Assembly (NCBI GenBank): GCA_003427395.1
Contig: BFEA01000082.1
Location: 2,547,289 to 2,572,573, forward strand
From: Chara braunii
Taxonomy: Eukaryota > Streptophyta > Charophyceae > Charales > Characeae
DNA: 25,285 bases
Direction: 5' to 3'
The position numbers were made by a program, and so were the translations under genes. Position 1 is the first letter of the stretch; each line of letters begins with the position of its first letter. Below the pieces are notes generated by a model. It ran no database searches, had not been told where the DNA came from, and saw only the letters and a list, made by a program, of their open reading frames with translations. Positions 1 to 9,426 of the stretch are shown here, one piece after another.

Positions 1-12
1 CTCTCTCTCTCT
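1..12. repeat. (CT)n microsatellite at the window edge
   Basis: Six CT units open the window and probably continue to the left of it. A similar CT array closes the window on the right, but the flanking sequences differ, so no relation between the two is claimed. Confidence 0.7.
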
Positions 13-865
13 CCGGGCCTAACTCATCTCTCCTCCTTCTCGATGCAATGTATATTTTTGGGGTCTCTCCCATTATATCACCCCGTGTCGTAATCTTGCT
101 TTCCTCCCCCTGAGAAAATTTCTTACTTCTTCGGTGTGTTGCGGATCCCCTCTCGAAATTTGAAAGCGAAAACAATGAAAAAAGTAGTCACCCTAGCGGA
201 ATCGTCTCTTAATCTAGCGTACACCCCGTCGTCCTACACATGGTCAGTAGACTAATCCCTTAGTGAGGCGTAGTAGTAGGATGTAGTTGAGTATGGCGCC
301 CGATTGCGAAATGGGCGCTCTGTTGGCTGTCACCGAGAATAGCAAGCCAGGAGTCGCTTCGCAATTGTTTATCGAACTTAAACATAGGGGAAGCTCCAGG
401 CTATGGTTCTCTAATTCTTTCTTCTACCGTTTTGTTTCCTGAATGGGAGAGAGAAATAATCCAAGGGTCACACTATACTTCTTCAACCGCTATATCCGAC
501 GTCTTTCTGCAGTGGCAACAGTCAGTTCCCTTGTAAGTAAGCTGGTGTGGAATCAAGTTCATTTACTCAGGAGTCAGGACAAAGAGCACTGGTACAGGGG
601 GGTACCTACCTCTGATGAGAGTAGGTATGCTCCTTGCATTCAGAAAACGGATAGACGGAGCTCCAGCACGAGAGCGGTGATGTGTTCAAGCTTCAATTGT
701 CGTCATGAGTCTGTAGATGAAGATCATGAAATGCACATCCGCATTTCTTCCTCTGAGATTAGGCTGCGTTGCGTTTGCTGTCGAGGACTTGGCCACGGAT
801 CCTTCACGGCGAAGATCACGCCAATCTTAGGCTGATAGGGCACCTGCAGGTCTTCCTCCGAGCGC

Positions 866-893
866 AACGCACCCTCATCAACGCACCCTCATC
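866..893. repeat. short tandem repeat, 14 bp x 2
   Basis: The unit AACGCACCCTCATC occurs twice back to back without a mismatch. It lies in non-coding sequence and has no visible role. Confidence 0.85.
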
Positions 894-1043
894 AGGCTTC
901 CGCTTACAAGCTAGTTTTGCGTTCAGATACAGTCATACATAGTCAGAATGAGGGCGCCCTGTGTTCGGGGGAAGGCGGTAGTAGTCGGATCAAGCCCAGG
1001 CGTCTCCCCCCTCTCGCCCCTCCTGCCGAGCTCCGGCTGGCAC

Positions 1044-1161
1044 ACGAAACAAAAACGAAACGAGTGCATCTGCCCACGAAAGGTGGCAAAATACACTCGT
1101 TACTATTTATAGCAAACGGAGGAACCTTGCCATTGCACTCGTCTCGTTTTTCGTTTCATGT
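1044..1161. repeat. inverted repeat, arms about 25 bp
   Basis: The left arm (1044-1068) is rich in ACGAAAC and ends in CGAGTGCA. The right arm (1134-1161) begins TGCACTCG and reads back as GAAACGAAAAACGAGACG on the other strand. The arms pair with only a few mismatches around a spacer of about 65 bases. It could be a small MITE remnant, but no target-site duplication was recognised. Confidence 0.6.
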
Positions 1162-2587
1162 CCCGTGCGGCGACGCGCTATGGTGTAGAGCTAGGGTTAG
1201 GTTTGGTAACCTAACCAGTTGCCCTCATCTCGTGCAGGTGCAGCGCGGCGCCACGTGGAGGCCAGATTGCTTGCGTTCGTTTCTTGCTTTTCCTTGGTCC
1301 TTCTTTTTCTGTTTTTTTTTTTTATTTTTATTTTTTTTATTTTTTTTTTAACCGAAGCGAATTGATGGGAAGGGACACAGTACTTGGTCCAGCTAGAAAG
1401 ACAAAAAAAAGAAAAAAGAAAAAAAAAGAGTCCAAAATTTTACTCCAACGGGACCAGTCAAGAAATTGTAAAAATGATTTTGTTTTCGAAACAAGTTTTG
1501 TTTGGTTGGAAAAGAAAGAAAGAAGAATCGGACTCAAGGAAAGACGAGAGCTACAAAGGGCGTCGCTCCACTCCGCAAGATTCTCAATGTATCTGGAGGA
1601 GGTAATGGACCAAGACATTCGAAACGTTTGATCAGTGTGAACGTATCTGGTGCAGAGAGCAGTGCAGAGCCATATTGAGTAGTGCCTCTAGGACCTACGT
1701 CGCCACAATTTGAGAGGGATGCACAGCTGTAAGCAACTGTCTGTCTTTCACAGCTTATAGCACGGCTAAAAGGTGGGAAAAAAAAAAAAAAAAACCCCAC
1801 CATAAAAGACTTCCGTGTAACCTCACCTCGCCTCCACTGCACAACCCTAATCCTAACACCATCCAAATCCCCATCATACAACGTCGAGTCACATGAGCAA
1901 TTGATGAAAAGCACATTACATATATAAAAAAAATAGATTAAGAGTTTGAATCCCCTCCCTTCTCGCATGATTCTCCCAATGCCTTTGGCGACTGTTCGAG
2001 CAGCAACTAACACCCAGAGGCAAAATCAAATCGCGAAAAGTGAAAACAACAACAACAGAAAACCATAATGATAACGGAAAAGGTCCAATGTTTCGTCATC
2101 AATGCAACGACGCAACAGAGATCAGATAAGTGGATTTAATTGGGAAATTCATTCCGCGGTCCTGTTACCCGTGAATTATCCCGCGCCAGAATGAATGTAC
2201 CCTCAGCCGCCACCCCCCTGCGAGAGACCCAGAAAACAGAAAATAAGGAAAGCGCCGGGCAAAGTTGTGTAACTGTCAATAGACCCTGATTATAAAGGCT
2301 TCAAACCCAAAAGGATTCGATAGAGTGAAGGGCAGGGCTACCCCCTCAGAAGAAAGCGCCAACGAAAAAAAATATTAAAAAACGGGGTAACGAGAGACGT
2401 ACAGCGGTCGCTCCCCCGCAAACAGACTAAAGAAGCCTCAGCAGCAGCGAAGGACAAGACAAGAAACTCCGCTGGGGTGACCAATGCTGGACCCGAGGGA
2501 CAGGCTGCTCGATCTGTAAGATTGCAGCCAAACACCACACACACAAGAAAAAGAAAGAAGACGAACGTAAGGACAGCTGCTGTAGCC

Positions 2588-3735
2588 TCAACTGGGGCGT
2601 TCGAGAGCAGAACACCGTTGTACCGGGTGTTCAAGAGCAGAACACCGTTCTACGGGGTGTTCGAGAGCAGTAGACATCGCGGTCATAACACCAGATTCTG
2701 CCTTCGCTGATTTTCTAGATCGAGAAACGAGGAGCACTAAAGCGCCACCAAGAACAGCGGAGACCAGACAAGCTGCCACAAAGCTGCAAGCTTGCACGCC
2801 GACGTTGACACGTCCCCTTGGTGGCGTTCGGACGGTTGTCGGCGAAGGACTTGACAGCGTGTCGGCCAATCTACCACTGACACCTGTACTACTCCCATCG
2901 TGTCCTGCCGAAGACAATGCTCCGGCTGCTGGAGATGCACCGGTTGATGGTGCTGGCGATGGCGATTGATAGGCCGAGGCAGCCCCCGTCGGAGCGGCTG
3001 GTGTTGGAAGTGCACCGCTGCATTCCCCTAGAGCGGACTTGTTGATTGGAAATTGTAACAGCTGGCCATTCGACGTCGCCACGTACAAATGACTGCCGTC
3101 ATTATCGAGAGAAGCGGTCCTGATGTCGTAATGTTGAGAGGCATAGGTCGTCACGTACTCTACCTTAACCACCTTTCCTCCTGGTTTATCGAAATCTGCC
3201 CGCATGATACTCTTCCCAGCGATGGCGAACATGTTGCACCCATCTTGTGTCAACGCAAAATCCCCCACTGCCTGATCTCTAATTTGCGGGATCGCGGTTA
3301 CCGCTCCACTAATGAGATCAATACCTAGAACTGTCCTATTACTTTTTTCCCAAGCGTATAGGTAGCTCCCATCTTGGAGAAAATTTCGACGACTGAAGAG
3401 CAAACCGGAGACCGTAGGGCATGATATAGATCGGAATTCGTTACCAAAGCTGGCCGGCGAGTCCCCATCCATGACGGAGTACTTGATGCAGCGATATGTT
3501 CCCACGTAGTAAATCGTGCGGCTAGGATTGAGTGCACCTGTGAAACCGCGGAAGATGGACATCGTGTACGAGGTCCTGGAACCATCCTCGGTACTGACGA
3601 CCGCGATACCTCTGTCCAATAAGGGCAGAAGGAGATGTCGCTCGCTGCGCGACAGATCGAGCGAATGCAACCAGTATGTTGGTGAGGTTGGGAAGTCGCG
3701 CACTGCTGTGCCGTTCCCGTCATCGATCGCCCATC
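2588..3735 (-). CDS. receptor-like membrane protein, 3' exon (propeller-like ectodomain and membrane anchor)
   Basis: This exon encodes about 381 residues. The first 235 or so hold repeated hydrophobic strands with DG-LY motifs (QDGSYLYAW, LTQDGCNMF, DNDGSHLYVA), which resembles an NHL/YWTD-type beta-propeller ectodomain. A linker of about 80 residues rich in Pro, Ser, Ala and Thr follows (about 2792-3030), then a 23-residue hydrophobic span (2723-2791; ACSFVAACLVSAVLGG...) and a basic stop-transfer RSRKSAK. The orientation is therefore outside-to-inside. The 44-residue tail carries two repeats, ALEHPVERCS and ALEHPVQRCS, and then a stop. The open frame extends upstream to 4018, but that part is low-complexity and a good 3' splice site lies at 3736, so I start the exon at 3735; the signal peptide must be on an upstream exon not seen. 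Propeller/linker/span proteins of green algae and plants often carry a cytoplasmic kinase (family knowledge); none is visible, so this is either truncated, decoy-like or spliced to an exon outside the window. Confidence 0.6.
2600..2670. repeat. 30-bp palindromic minisatellite inside the coding tail
   Basis: There are two full units (2600-2629, 2630-2659) and an 11-base partial one. Each unit contains an inverted repeat, GAACACC and GGTGTTC around a 9-base centre. The unit is a multiple of three, so it adds ten residues per copy to the tail of the receptor-like protein. The stop codon lies just beyond the array. Confidence 0.85.
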
Positions 3736-3756
3736 CTACGGTGAGCAAGGAGGAGC
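3736..3756 (-). promoter_or_regulatory. predicted 3' splice site of the receptor-like exon
   Basis: Read on the minus strand, a pyrimidine-rich stretch (CTCCTCCTTGCTCACCGTAG) ends in AG at 3736-3737, immediately before the start of the propeller-like protein sequence. Upstream of it the open frame turns into poly-base tracts. No transcript evidence is available. Confidence 0.55.
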
Positions 3757-4136
3757 TGGCCTGCCTTGACTTTGGTGGGGGGGTCTGCGCTACATGGCTG
3801 CGAGGACCCTTCAGACAGCCTGCATGGGCCGTCTGAGTTGTGTTAGGGGGATTCCCCCGCCCGCGCCCCCCCCAAAAAAAGGACCTTTCACATATGGTGG
3901 GGGGTGACGTGGTAGGGGGGGTAGGCCTGGAGGGTGTTTTTTTTTGCACTTTCGGGGTTCCTTGAACGAGGCCCACCACCTCGTAATGCACACGCGCGCC
4001 CCCTGGGGTCGCGTTCAATTTTTTTGCGGCACGTGGCGCGCAGCGTGTTTGAACGCAATTGAACGTGGCCCCAAGGGGTATGAACGTGTGCGTTTGAACA
4101 TGAACGCGTGTTCAGCACGTTCAGCCGGTTACACAG
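3757..4136. other. probable intron sequence, low complexity
   Basis: This part has homopolymer-like stretches (C-rich at about 3850-3880, T8 at about 3940) and a run of ACGTG/GAACG motifs at 4015-4125. It is open in one minus frame but has no protein-like composition. It probably belongs to the intron upstream of the receptor-like exon. Confidence 0.45.
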
Positions 4137-4145
4137 GAGAGAGAG

Positions 4146-4212
<67 letters not shown>

Positions 4213-4228
4213 TGTGGGACAATGTCCC
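4137..4228. repeat. (GA)n array followed by a GGGACANTGTCCC palindrome
   Basis: About 35 GA units run to 4210 with one early interruption. Six bases later comes GGGACAATGTCCC (4216-4228), a perfect inverted repeat with one central base. The same arrangement recurs at 15346-15555, which suggests one dispersed element rather than chance. Confidence 0.8.
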
Positions 4229-4508
4229 AAATTATTATAGCTTCAAAGTACATGATGTACATCCACTTGGACACCAGGCCGGCCAGGACAGACAGTCGCA
4301 AAATTGGTGTCCGTTGCTGTGTTTTGTAATTTTGTCGTGTTTCTTTGATTTTTTATTTTTATTTTTTTTTTCCTATTTTCTTTTTTCCTCCATGTTCTTT
4401 TCTGTTGTCCGTAGTCCCTTGAGGCTTTAAGCTGCTACGGAGCATCTTCATGACTACGCAACAAAACCAAAACATATTTCGTAATGTACATGTCTCCACG
4501 CGATATGG
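4229..4508. other. non-coding, T-rich
   Basis: The stretch carries T-rich runs at 4340-4390 and a partial, diverged copy of the downstream 54-bp repeat at about 4447-4480 (CTACGCAACAAAACC). No gene is seen. Confidence 0.5.
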
Positions 4509-4674
4509 AAAACCGCCATGGTCTATCCCACTACCACGCAACAAAACGGACATATGACCAAGAAAACCGCCATGGTCTATCCCACTACTACGCAACAAAA
4601 CGGGCATATAACCAAAAAAACCGCCATGGTCTATCCCACTACTACGCAACAAAACGGGCATATAACCAAAAAAA
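4509..4674. repeat. 54-bp tandem repeat, three copies
   Basis: Copies are anchored by CCGCCATGGTCTATCCCAC at 4513, 4567 and 4621, so the period is exactly 54. Copies two and three are nearly identical and copy one has a few changes. Because 54 is divisible by three, several frames stay open on both strands, including repeats of MVYPTTTQQNGH. I see no start context or domain that would make it a real gene. Confidence 0.9.
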
Positions 4675-4724
4675 ACGGAGCGTCCATGCGTAGTGGAAGC
4701 AGATACAAACCATGTCCATGATCA

Positions 4725-4744
4725 GGGGGGGGGGGGGGGGGGGG
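4725..4744. repeat. poly-G tract, 20 G
   Basis: An uninterrupted run of 20 G lies in non-coding DNA. It could form a G-quadruplex-type structure and is also a likely place for sequencing length errors. Confidence 0.9.
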
Positions 4745-4977
4745 CGCAAAAACTTGCGACTGAGTATTGTGCATGTGTCCAGCCGATGTGGAAAATCACG
4801 TCATCCGCACTCTAAAACGAAAAAAAAAAAATTTAAACAGGACAAAGAAACAAACACGTATAAAAAAAAAAAAACCAAAAATGCATCAACGTCACTGCCG
4901 GTTGATGCCGTCGAAGTAGTCCCGTACTGCGACACTAAAGCCTGCGTCGTGATTGCTGAACCCTGACGGCAACTACG
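4745..4977. other. 3' flank of the Myb/SANT gene, A-rich
   Basis: This stretch has A-rich runs at 4820-4831 and 4862-4873 and no reading frame of interest. It lies downstream of the minus-strand gene at 5046-6635. I did not find a canonical AATAAA signal on that strand in this stretch. Confidence 0.45.
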
Positions 4978-4997
4978 GTCACCGCGGTAGTATACAA
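4978..4997. repeat. direct repeat, copy 1, flanking the Myb/SANT gene
   Basis: GTCACCGCGGTAGTATACAA matches the copy at 6797-6816 at 18 of 20 positions, both differences being A/G. It lies 48 bases below the stop codon of the Myb/SANT gene. Confidence 0.7.
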
Positions 4998-5045
4998 CAA
5001 TTTGAAACTCCAGTCGTCGCATCACCCTCGTTGCTGGCGACCTTG

Positions 5046-6635
5046 TCAGTTGGCCCTGCCCGACGTGGCCGTCGATGTCTTTATGAACTCCCGCATGATA
5101 TCGGAAACGACCCTCCAAGCTGCCTCCATCGTTGCCACGAAGTTCTTTGCGCTCTCCCTCTGAAGAGACGCAATCCGTTCGGAATGGAGGTCCAGCAGTT
5201 CGACCTGCCTGGCGGTGCACGTCGAGGCGGTGTTACACAAATCCTTCACGGTCTTCTCAAGCTCCTCCACAACCGTACGCGGCTTCTTCGGCGTGCCCTG
5301 TCCTCGATGCTCGGCATGCTGATTGTGGTTGCTTTCCTCGCCGTTCGCCCCGACCTTACTTATACGAATACCGCGATGTGGAATACAACTGTCCCATTGC
5401 TGCGAGTACGATTGTATCAGTTCGAACCACTCACGCGTGAAGTGAGTCTCCAACCCGCAGTCTCGGCGGTCTTCCACGCTCATCTCCCAGTACGGCGGCT
5501 GATCATCTCGGACCATATAACGCCTCGCGGTCTTGAACGACGACCACAGACATCTCCACCGACTTCTGCACTGCGTGGCACCCCGTTTGTGGCCTTCGGA
5601 GCGCATGAGCCCGGCAATGTGTTCCCACCCACGCCTGCTCTCTTCATATGTTGTCTCCCACGTCCGCCTGGCTCCGCTTATACTGCCTGTGGGTGAGAGC
5701 TCCAAAAGCCGACCGGCCTCATGCATGCCCTTCGAGTCGATCAACGCCACGGTCTCATCGTTCGTCCATCCACCGCAGCATTGCGTGGGCGAATCTATCG
5801 ACTCGATATCATTGGCGTCATGTGGATTGGATGTCGGATATTGATGTCGACTCTTGAAAAACTCGCCTCCCCCGTCCGATGCGTCCGCCCACGCTGCACT
5901 GCGCCCGACGTGGTGTTCCACCTCGTTTACACCACCAACGTGCACAGGTACTGTCTCCCCGGAATTGCCATCGCCACCCCCCACGGTAGTTGAACTTCCG
6001 ATCTTCTTAGATTCCATCCGCTTAGCTCCCACGATGTGGGCTTCAACTCCACGCACCTTCCGTTCTCCACTCGTAGACCGTAGACATTCCAGGACAGCCG
6101 CCGCCTGCGATGCCGACATTGCAGGTTCGACGTCGTTCGCCCTGACGTCATGGCCATTCTCGACCGCCTTCCTCCGCAGCGACTGTTGATATTCGTCGGC
6201 CGTTATTTCTTGGATGTCGGACGAAGCGAGAGGCGAAACGACGTTCGGGACACGGAGCGACTCCGTTCCAGGGGATTGAAACAAAGCTGGCATCCATCCA
6301 GCGATGTCCCCATCGTCTCTCTCGTTACTACGCAGGTCGATAAAGAGCGAAGCTTTCTGTGATCCAGCGTTGGCAACTTCTCGACGTGTGAGTGGTGAAA
6401 GTGAGATGCCGACGCCCACGAGTTGCTGTGTGCAGAAATCTATGGGTGCACTATCAGCGCCACCGGCGTGCACAGGAGTTCTTTCCGAATTGCATGATAT
6501 GGTGGGAATGGGACGGTTTGCGGGCTGTTCGCAGGATGCGGATGACATTACGCGTGCAACTTCGTAAAGCGCTAAAGGTGCGGTACGGACAACTAACTCG
6601 GCGGAATACCCTTCGAGCAGAGACCCAAGAAGCAT
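5046..6635 (-). CDS. Myb/SANT-like (trihelix-type) DNA-binding protein, intact
   Basis: A single uninterrupted frame of 529 residues. Residues 1-285 are polar and low in predicted structure. Residues 288-415 form a Myb/SANT-like domain: GGWTNDETVALID opens helix one, GWEHIAG (336-342) supplies the second tryptophan, and QCRSRWRCLWSSFKTARRY (355-373) is the recognition-helix region, followed by PPYWEM and TREWFELI. Residues about 453-505 are a heptad-like coiled coil (VVEELEKTV..., VELLDLHSERIASL), likely for oligomerisation. Such proteins are either plant-type trihelix regulators or the second protein of PIF/Harbinger transposons, which binds element ends and helps the transposase enter the nucleus (family knowledge). 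A decayed Harbinger transposase lies 4.7 kb away in head-to-head orientation, which favours a transposon origin without proving it. The first Met is used; Met30 (VMSSASC) is an alternative. No frameshift or stop is seen. Confidence 0.75.
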   Translation of the reverse strand: MLLGSLLEGYSAELVVRTAPLALYEVARVMSSASCEQPANRPIPTISCNSERTPVHAGGADSAPIDFCTQQLVGVGISLSPLTRREVANAGSQKASLFIDLRSNERDDGDIAGWMPALFQSPGTESLRVPNVVSPLASSDIQEITADEYQQSLRRKAVENGHDVRANDVEPAMSASQAAAVLECLRSTSGERKVRGVEAHIVGAKRMESKKIGSSTTVGGGDGNSGETVPVHVGGVNEVEHHVGRSAAWADASDGGGEFFKSRHQYPTSNPHDANDIESIDSPTQCCGGWTNDETVALIDSKGMHEAGRLLELSPTGSISGARRTWETTYEESRRGWEHIAGLMRSEGHKRGATQCRSRWRCLWSSFKTARRYMVRDDQPPYWEMSVEDRRDCGLETHFTREWFELIQSYSQQWDSCIPHRGIRISKVGANGEESNHNQHAEHRGQGTPKKPRTVVEELEKTVKDLCNTASTCTARQVELLDLHSERIASLQRESAKNFVATMEAAWRVVSDIMREFIKTSTATSGRAN

Positions 6636-6796
6636 GTATGCAGCGACGAAACATGTGAGACAATGACGACGCTATTGCCGGCTACACGGACGATTGAATA
6701 CGACGACGCTAAACAAAATGTGCAGTATGCGAGCGGAGAGAGCGGAGGTTAGATTGGGTGATAGGCACAGCTCGAATAAATTTCCCGACTACTTGC

Positions 6797-6816
6797 GTCG
6801 CCGCGGTAGTGTACAA
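6797..6816. repeat. direct repeat, copy 2, flanking the Myb/SANT gene
   Basis: GTCGCCGCGGTAGTGTACAA is the upstream partner of 4978-4997 (18 of 20 identical, offset 1819). It lies 161 bases above the start codon of the Myb/SANT gene. Confidence 0.7.
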
Positions 6817-6837
6817 TGCACGCTGCTGTTTACGGTA

Positions 6838-6844
6838 CTTTATA
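6838..6844 (-). promoter_or_regulatory. candidate TATA box for the Myb/SANT gene
   Basis: On the minus strand the sequence reads GAGTATAAAGTACC, with TATAAAG about 200 bases upstream of the start codon. A transcription start about 30 bases further on would give a leader of about 170 bases. This rests on motif and position only. Confidence 0.3.
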
Positions 6845-7200
6845 CTCAACGACTCAGCCTGTCCGTCGGTCCGTACTTTATTATCCTTCTCATTCCCTGG
6901 AAGACTGGGACGGGTTATCCCGGGGTGATTCCCTTGATGACAACCGTATTGCCATGCGAACGTTGCGACGTTACAGACCACATCCATTCGCAGGTCTACG
7001 GGTGGGTTACGTAGGAGTGTAGGGTTCATCGGGAGGTAAAGTGAGGGCAAAGGGGGGTCTCATCCCGGTTTCCAGATTGCTCCCCGGGTTGTTTGTGGAG
7101 GATCGCCTGCCTCCCCACACAATTTCCTTTTCTTTGTTAAAAAAAATAAAAATAAACAAAAATGTATATATAGAAGAAAAGGGCGACGATCGTGAGATAT
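6845..7200. other. intergenic, nothing recognised
   Basis: No frame with protein-like features and no RNA gene seen. An A-rich stretch at 7140-7165 precedes the SINE. Confidence 0.5.
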
Positions 7201-7476
7201 AATCGTCGATCCAGCTGCCGGGCTCAGCCGGTAAGGCACACAAGTGGCATTCAACAGGTCTTGGGTTCAATCCCCATTGGGCTCATGTGCCTTCCTCGGC
7301 ATGCTTGGGGCCCGCCACCTAGAGATAACGCCCTCCAATTGGCATTAATGAGCAGTATCTGATGATGTTCATATGGGAGGGGTAATGGGGGAGGCAGAGC
7401 GACTGGCCACTCAGATGATGCTCGGTAGCAGGGACTACCCGCTGTCCCCTGCCTCCAAATGACACAATCGTCGATC
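7201..7476 (+). mobile_element. tRNA-derived SINE with 11-bp target-site duplication
   Basis: AATCGTCGATC occurs perfectly at 7201-7211 and 7466-7476 and brackets a 254-base body. Near its 5' end the body has a pol III A-box-like GGCTCAGCCGGTAAGG (7221-7236) and a B box GGTTCAATCCC (7264-7274), about 43 bases apart as in a tRNA. The remaining 190 bases are tRNA-unrelated. This is the architecture of a SINE: internal promoter in a tRNA-like head, a body and a target-site duplication. There is no poly-A tail; the 3' end reads CCTCCAAATGACAC. It encodes no protein and would depend on a LINE reverse transcriptase. Whether it is still transcribed is unknown. Confidence 0.7.
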
Positions 7477-7499
7477 TGACCGGCCCCAGGCATTTCCGA

Positions 7500-7605
7500 A
7501 ATCTATCCGTTTATCCTTATCGAGTTCCATCATCTACATTCGAACTCACGTCTGTATTTCAACGGTTCATGGGTGTACCCAGTGAGCTAGGATATTAGGT
7601 CCGGA
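7500..7605 (-). mobile_element. tRNA-derived SINE head, second family, minus strand
   Basis: On the minus strand TAGCTCACTGGGTA (A-box-like, 7576-7589) is followed by CATGAACCGTTGAAATACAG and then GAGTTCGAATG (B-box-like, 7537-7547). The middle segment closely matches the copies at 22989-23040 and 24009-24061. Limits are approximate, and no target-site duplication was found. Confidence 0.6.
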
Positions 7606-7863
7606 TACAATTTTGATATCACGCAAGAAAAAAAAGAAAAAAAAAAACAAAACAAAAAAAAAAACCAAATGAATCTCCCCGCGTTTACTGGAAACGTATA
7701 TCCCTTCCTTACCCATCCGTAGAGAGTGTGGACTAGGCATTCCGCACACAGCGTCGGCACCACGACAGCCCGCCACGTGCTGACATTTGCCAATGCCTGT
7801 TAATTTGCCAAAGCCTGGCAATTGCCTGACGATTCCGATAATTACATCCTGGCAGTGACCGGG
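7606..7863. other. A-rich tract and unrecognised sequence
   Basis: Interrupted A runs (7625-7665) directly follow the minus-strand SINE head. The rest, to 7863, has no recognised gene; TTTGCCAATGCC and the similar TTTGCCAAAGCC at about 7787-7815 form a minor local repeat. Confidence 0.45.
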
Positions 7864-8494
7864 GAAGATCCTGAAACAAAGCTGGCCCCCGGAATACTCA
7901 GAGACTGTCAACAACCCTCTCGCTGTTTCGCCTGCTAAGTTGACAGTAGTAGGGACTATTTCAGGGGTAAACCTCGTCCATCGCGCTTACCCAACCCCCA
8001 CAAACATCCTAAACCCCAAGTGTGCTACCCGCCCTTTCCGACAGCGTGATTGGAGGGTTTATAACAGCGAATAGTGAAATGCTACTCGTAAATCCCTCAG
8101 GACACCCTGTGAATAGGAAGGATACAGACAATTTCCATTGCCCATGCGGAAGGATGACATGCTCACATCGTCGCTCGTTTGTGTCAGACTTATCGTTAAT
8201 TACGGGATACCTGCAAGCATGGACAACACAGCCGTCGTCAACGCGCGAATGTGGAAATCCTCGCAGACGTGCGTGGAAACGCCGACGGCACTGGTAAAAT
8301 GCACATAGTCACAAACACGTCCACGTTCGCCATTTGACTCAACCAATAAATGTAGCAGGAATGTCGGTCATCGGCGGTGGTTGACTCGTAGTATTTCTGC
8401 AGTTGTGTCAATTATGTGACTGACATATCGCAACTGTCATTCGGTGTGTGTGTCTGTGTCTGTGTGTGTGTGCGTGAGTGTGTGTGGCTGTGTG

Positions 8495-8543
<49 letters not shown>

Positions 8544-8809
8544 TTTTTTTTTTCAATCCAATACGGTTAAAACGAACTCATAATTGAACTGACGGGCAGA
8601 CTACTCAGAGACTGTCAACAACCCTCTCGCTGTTTCTCCCGCTTACACGAAGGTACAGGGATTTGTTTACTCCAGAACAGTAAGAACAATATAAGAATTT
8701 AACTTACGGGCAGACTGGTCACAGACTGTCAACACCCCTCTCGTTGTTTCCGCCGCTTACATTAAGGTATCGGGGTTTGTTGAGGGGTGGACATCGTCCA
8801 TCGCGCAGC
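7864..8809. repeat. tandem duplication, unit 1 (about 0.95 kb)
   Basis: The unit begins GAAGATCCTGAAACAAAGC and ends near ACATCGTCCATCGCGC. It is collinear with unit 2 (8810-9686) over almost its full length with scattered substitutions and small indels, the largest difference lying in the GT array and a segment at about 8185-8215 missing from unit 2. Within the unit, ACTGTCAAC-type monomers start at 7904, 8611 and 8725, spaced by about 114 bases at the end. Frames of about 90 codons in the two units start alike (MLPAL) but diverge by frameshift, so I treat the unit as non-coding. Confidence 0.9.
8443..8541. repeat. (GT)n microsatellite
   Basis: An interrupted GT array, longer than its counterpart at 9363-9422 in the second unit. 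It is followed by a T run and AATACGGTTAAAACGAAC in both units. Confidence 0.9.
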
Positions 8810-9386
8810 GAAGATCCTGAAACAAAGCTGGCCCCCGGAATACTAAGAGACTGTCAACAACCCTCTAGGCTCTTTCTGTTTCGCCTGCTAAGTTGACAGT
8901 AGCAGGGACTATTTCAGGAGTAAACCTCGTCCATCGCGCTTACCCAACCCCCACTAGCATCCTAAACCCCAAGTGTGCTGCCCGCCCTTCCTGGCAGCGT
9001 GATTGGAGGGTTTATAACAGCGGATAACCCACTCGTAAATCTCTCGGGACACCCTGTGAATTGGAAGGATACAGACAATTTCCATGGCCCGTGCAGAAGG
9101 ATGACATGCACACATCGTCGCCCGGATACCTGCAAGCACGGACAACACCGCCGTCGTCGACAGGCGAATGTGGAAATCCTCGCAGACGTGCGTGGAAACG
9201 CCGACGACATTGGTAAAATGCACATAGTCACAAACACGTCCACGTTCGTCGTTTGACTCAACCAATAAATGTAGCAGGAATGTCGGTCATCGGCGGTGGT
9301 TGACTCTCTGTATTTCTCCAGCTGTGTCAATTATGCGACTGACATATCGCAACTGCCATTCGGTGTGTGTGTTTGTGCGTGTGTGC

Positions 9387-9426
<40 letters not shown>

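Larger units (their letters stand above)
13..2587. other. gene-poor region, no supported gene
   Basis: I see no reading frame here with a recognisable domain, balanced composition or supporting promoter. Frames of 60 to 160 codons exist on both strands, but they run through T-rich or A-rich tracts (around 1307-1350, 1402-1430 and 1778-1795) and encode mostly Phe/Lys runs. The stretch lies downstream of the receptor-like exon at 2588-3735 on the minus strand, so missing downstream exons of that gene would be expected on this side; none is recognisable down to position 1. Confidence 0.6.

Noticed and set aside
443-835. 130-codon plus-strand frame
   Set aside because: No domain, no promoter or splice context, and composition like the surrounding non-coding DNA.
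917-1351. 144-codon plus-strand frame
   Set aside because: Its C-terminal third is poly-Phe from T tracts; it also overlaps an inverted repeat.
3944-4329. Arg-Glu repeat and Ser-Leu repeat proteins at the GA array (also at 15325-15579 and 24800-25021)
   Set aside because: These are translations of the GA/CT microsatellite in different frames.
4484-4721. Repeat protein with MVYPTTTQQNGH units
   Set aside because: Several frames on both strands stay open because the 54-bp unit is divisible by three; no independent sign of coding.
8022-9330. Frames of about 90 to 120 codons in both duplication units
   Set aside because: The two copies start alike but diverge by frameshift, which argues against selection for a protein.
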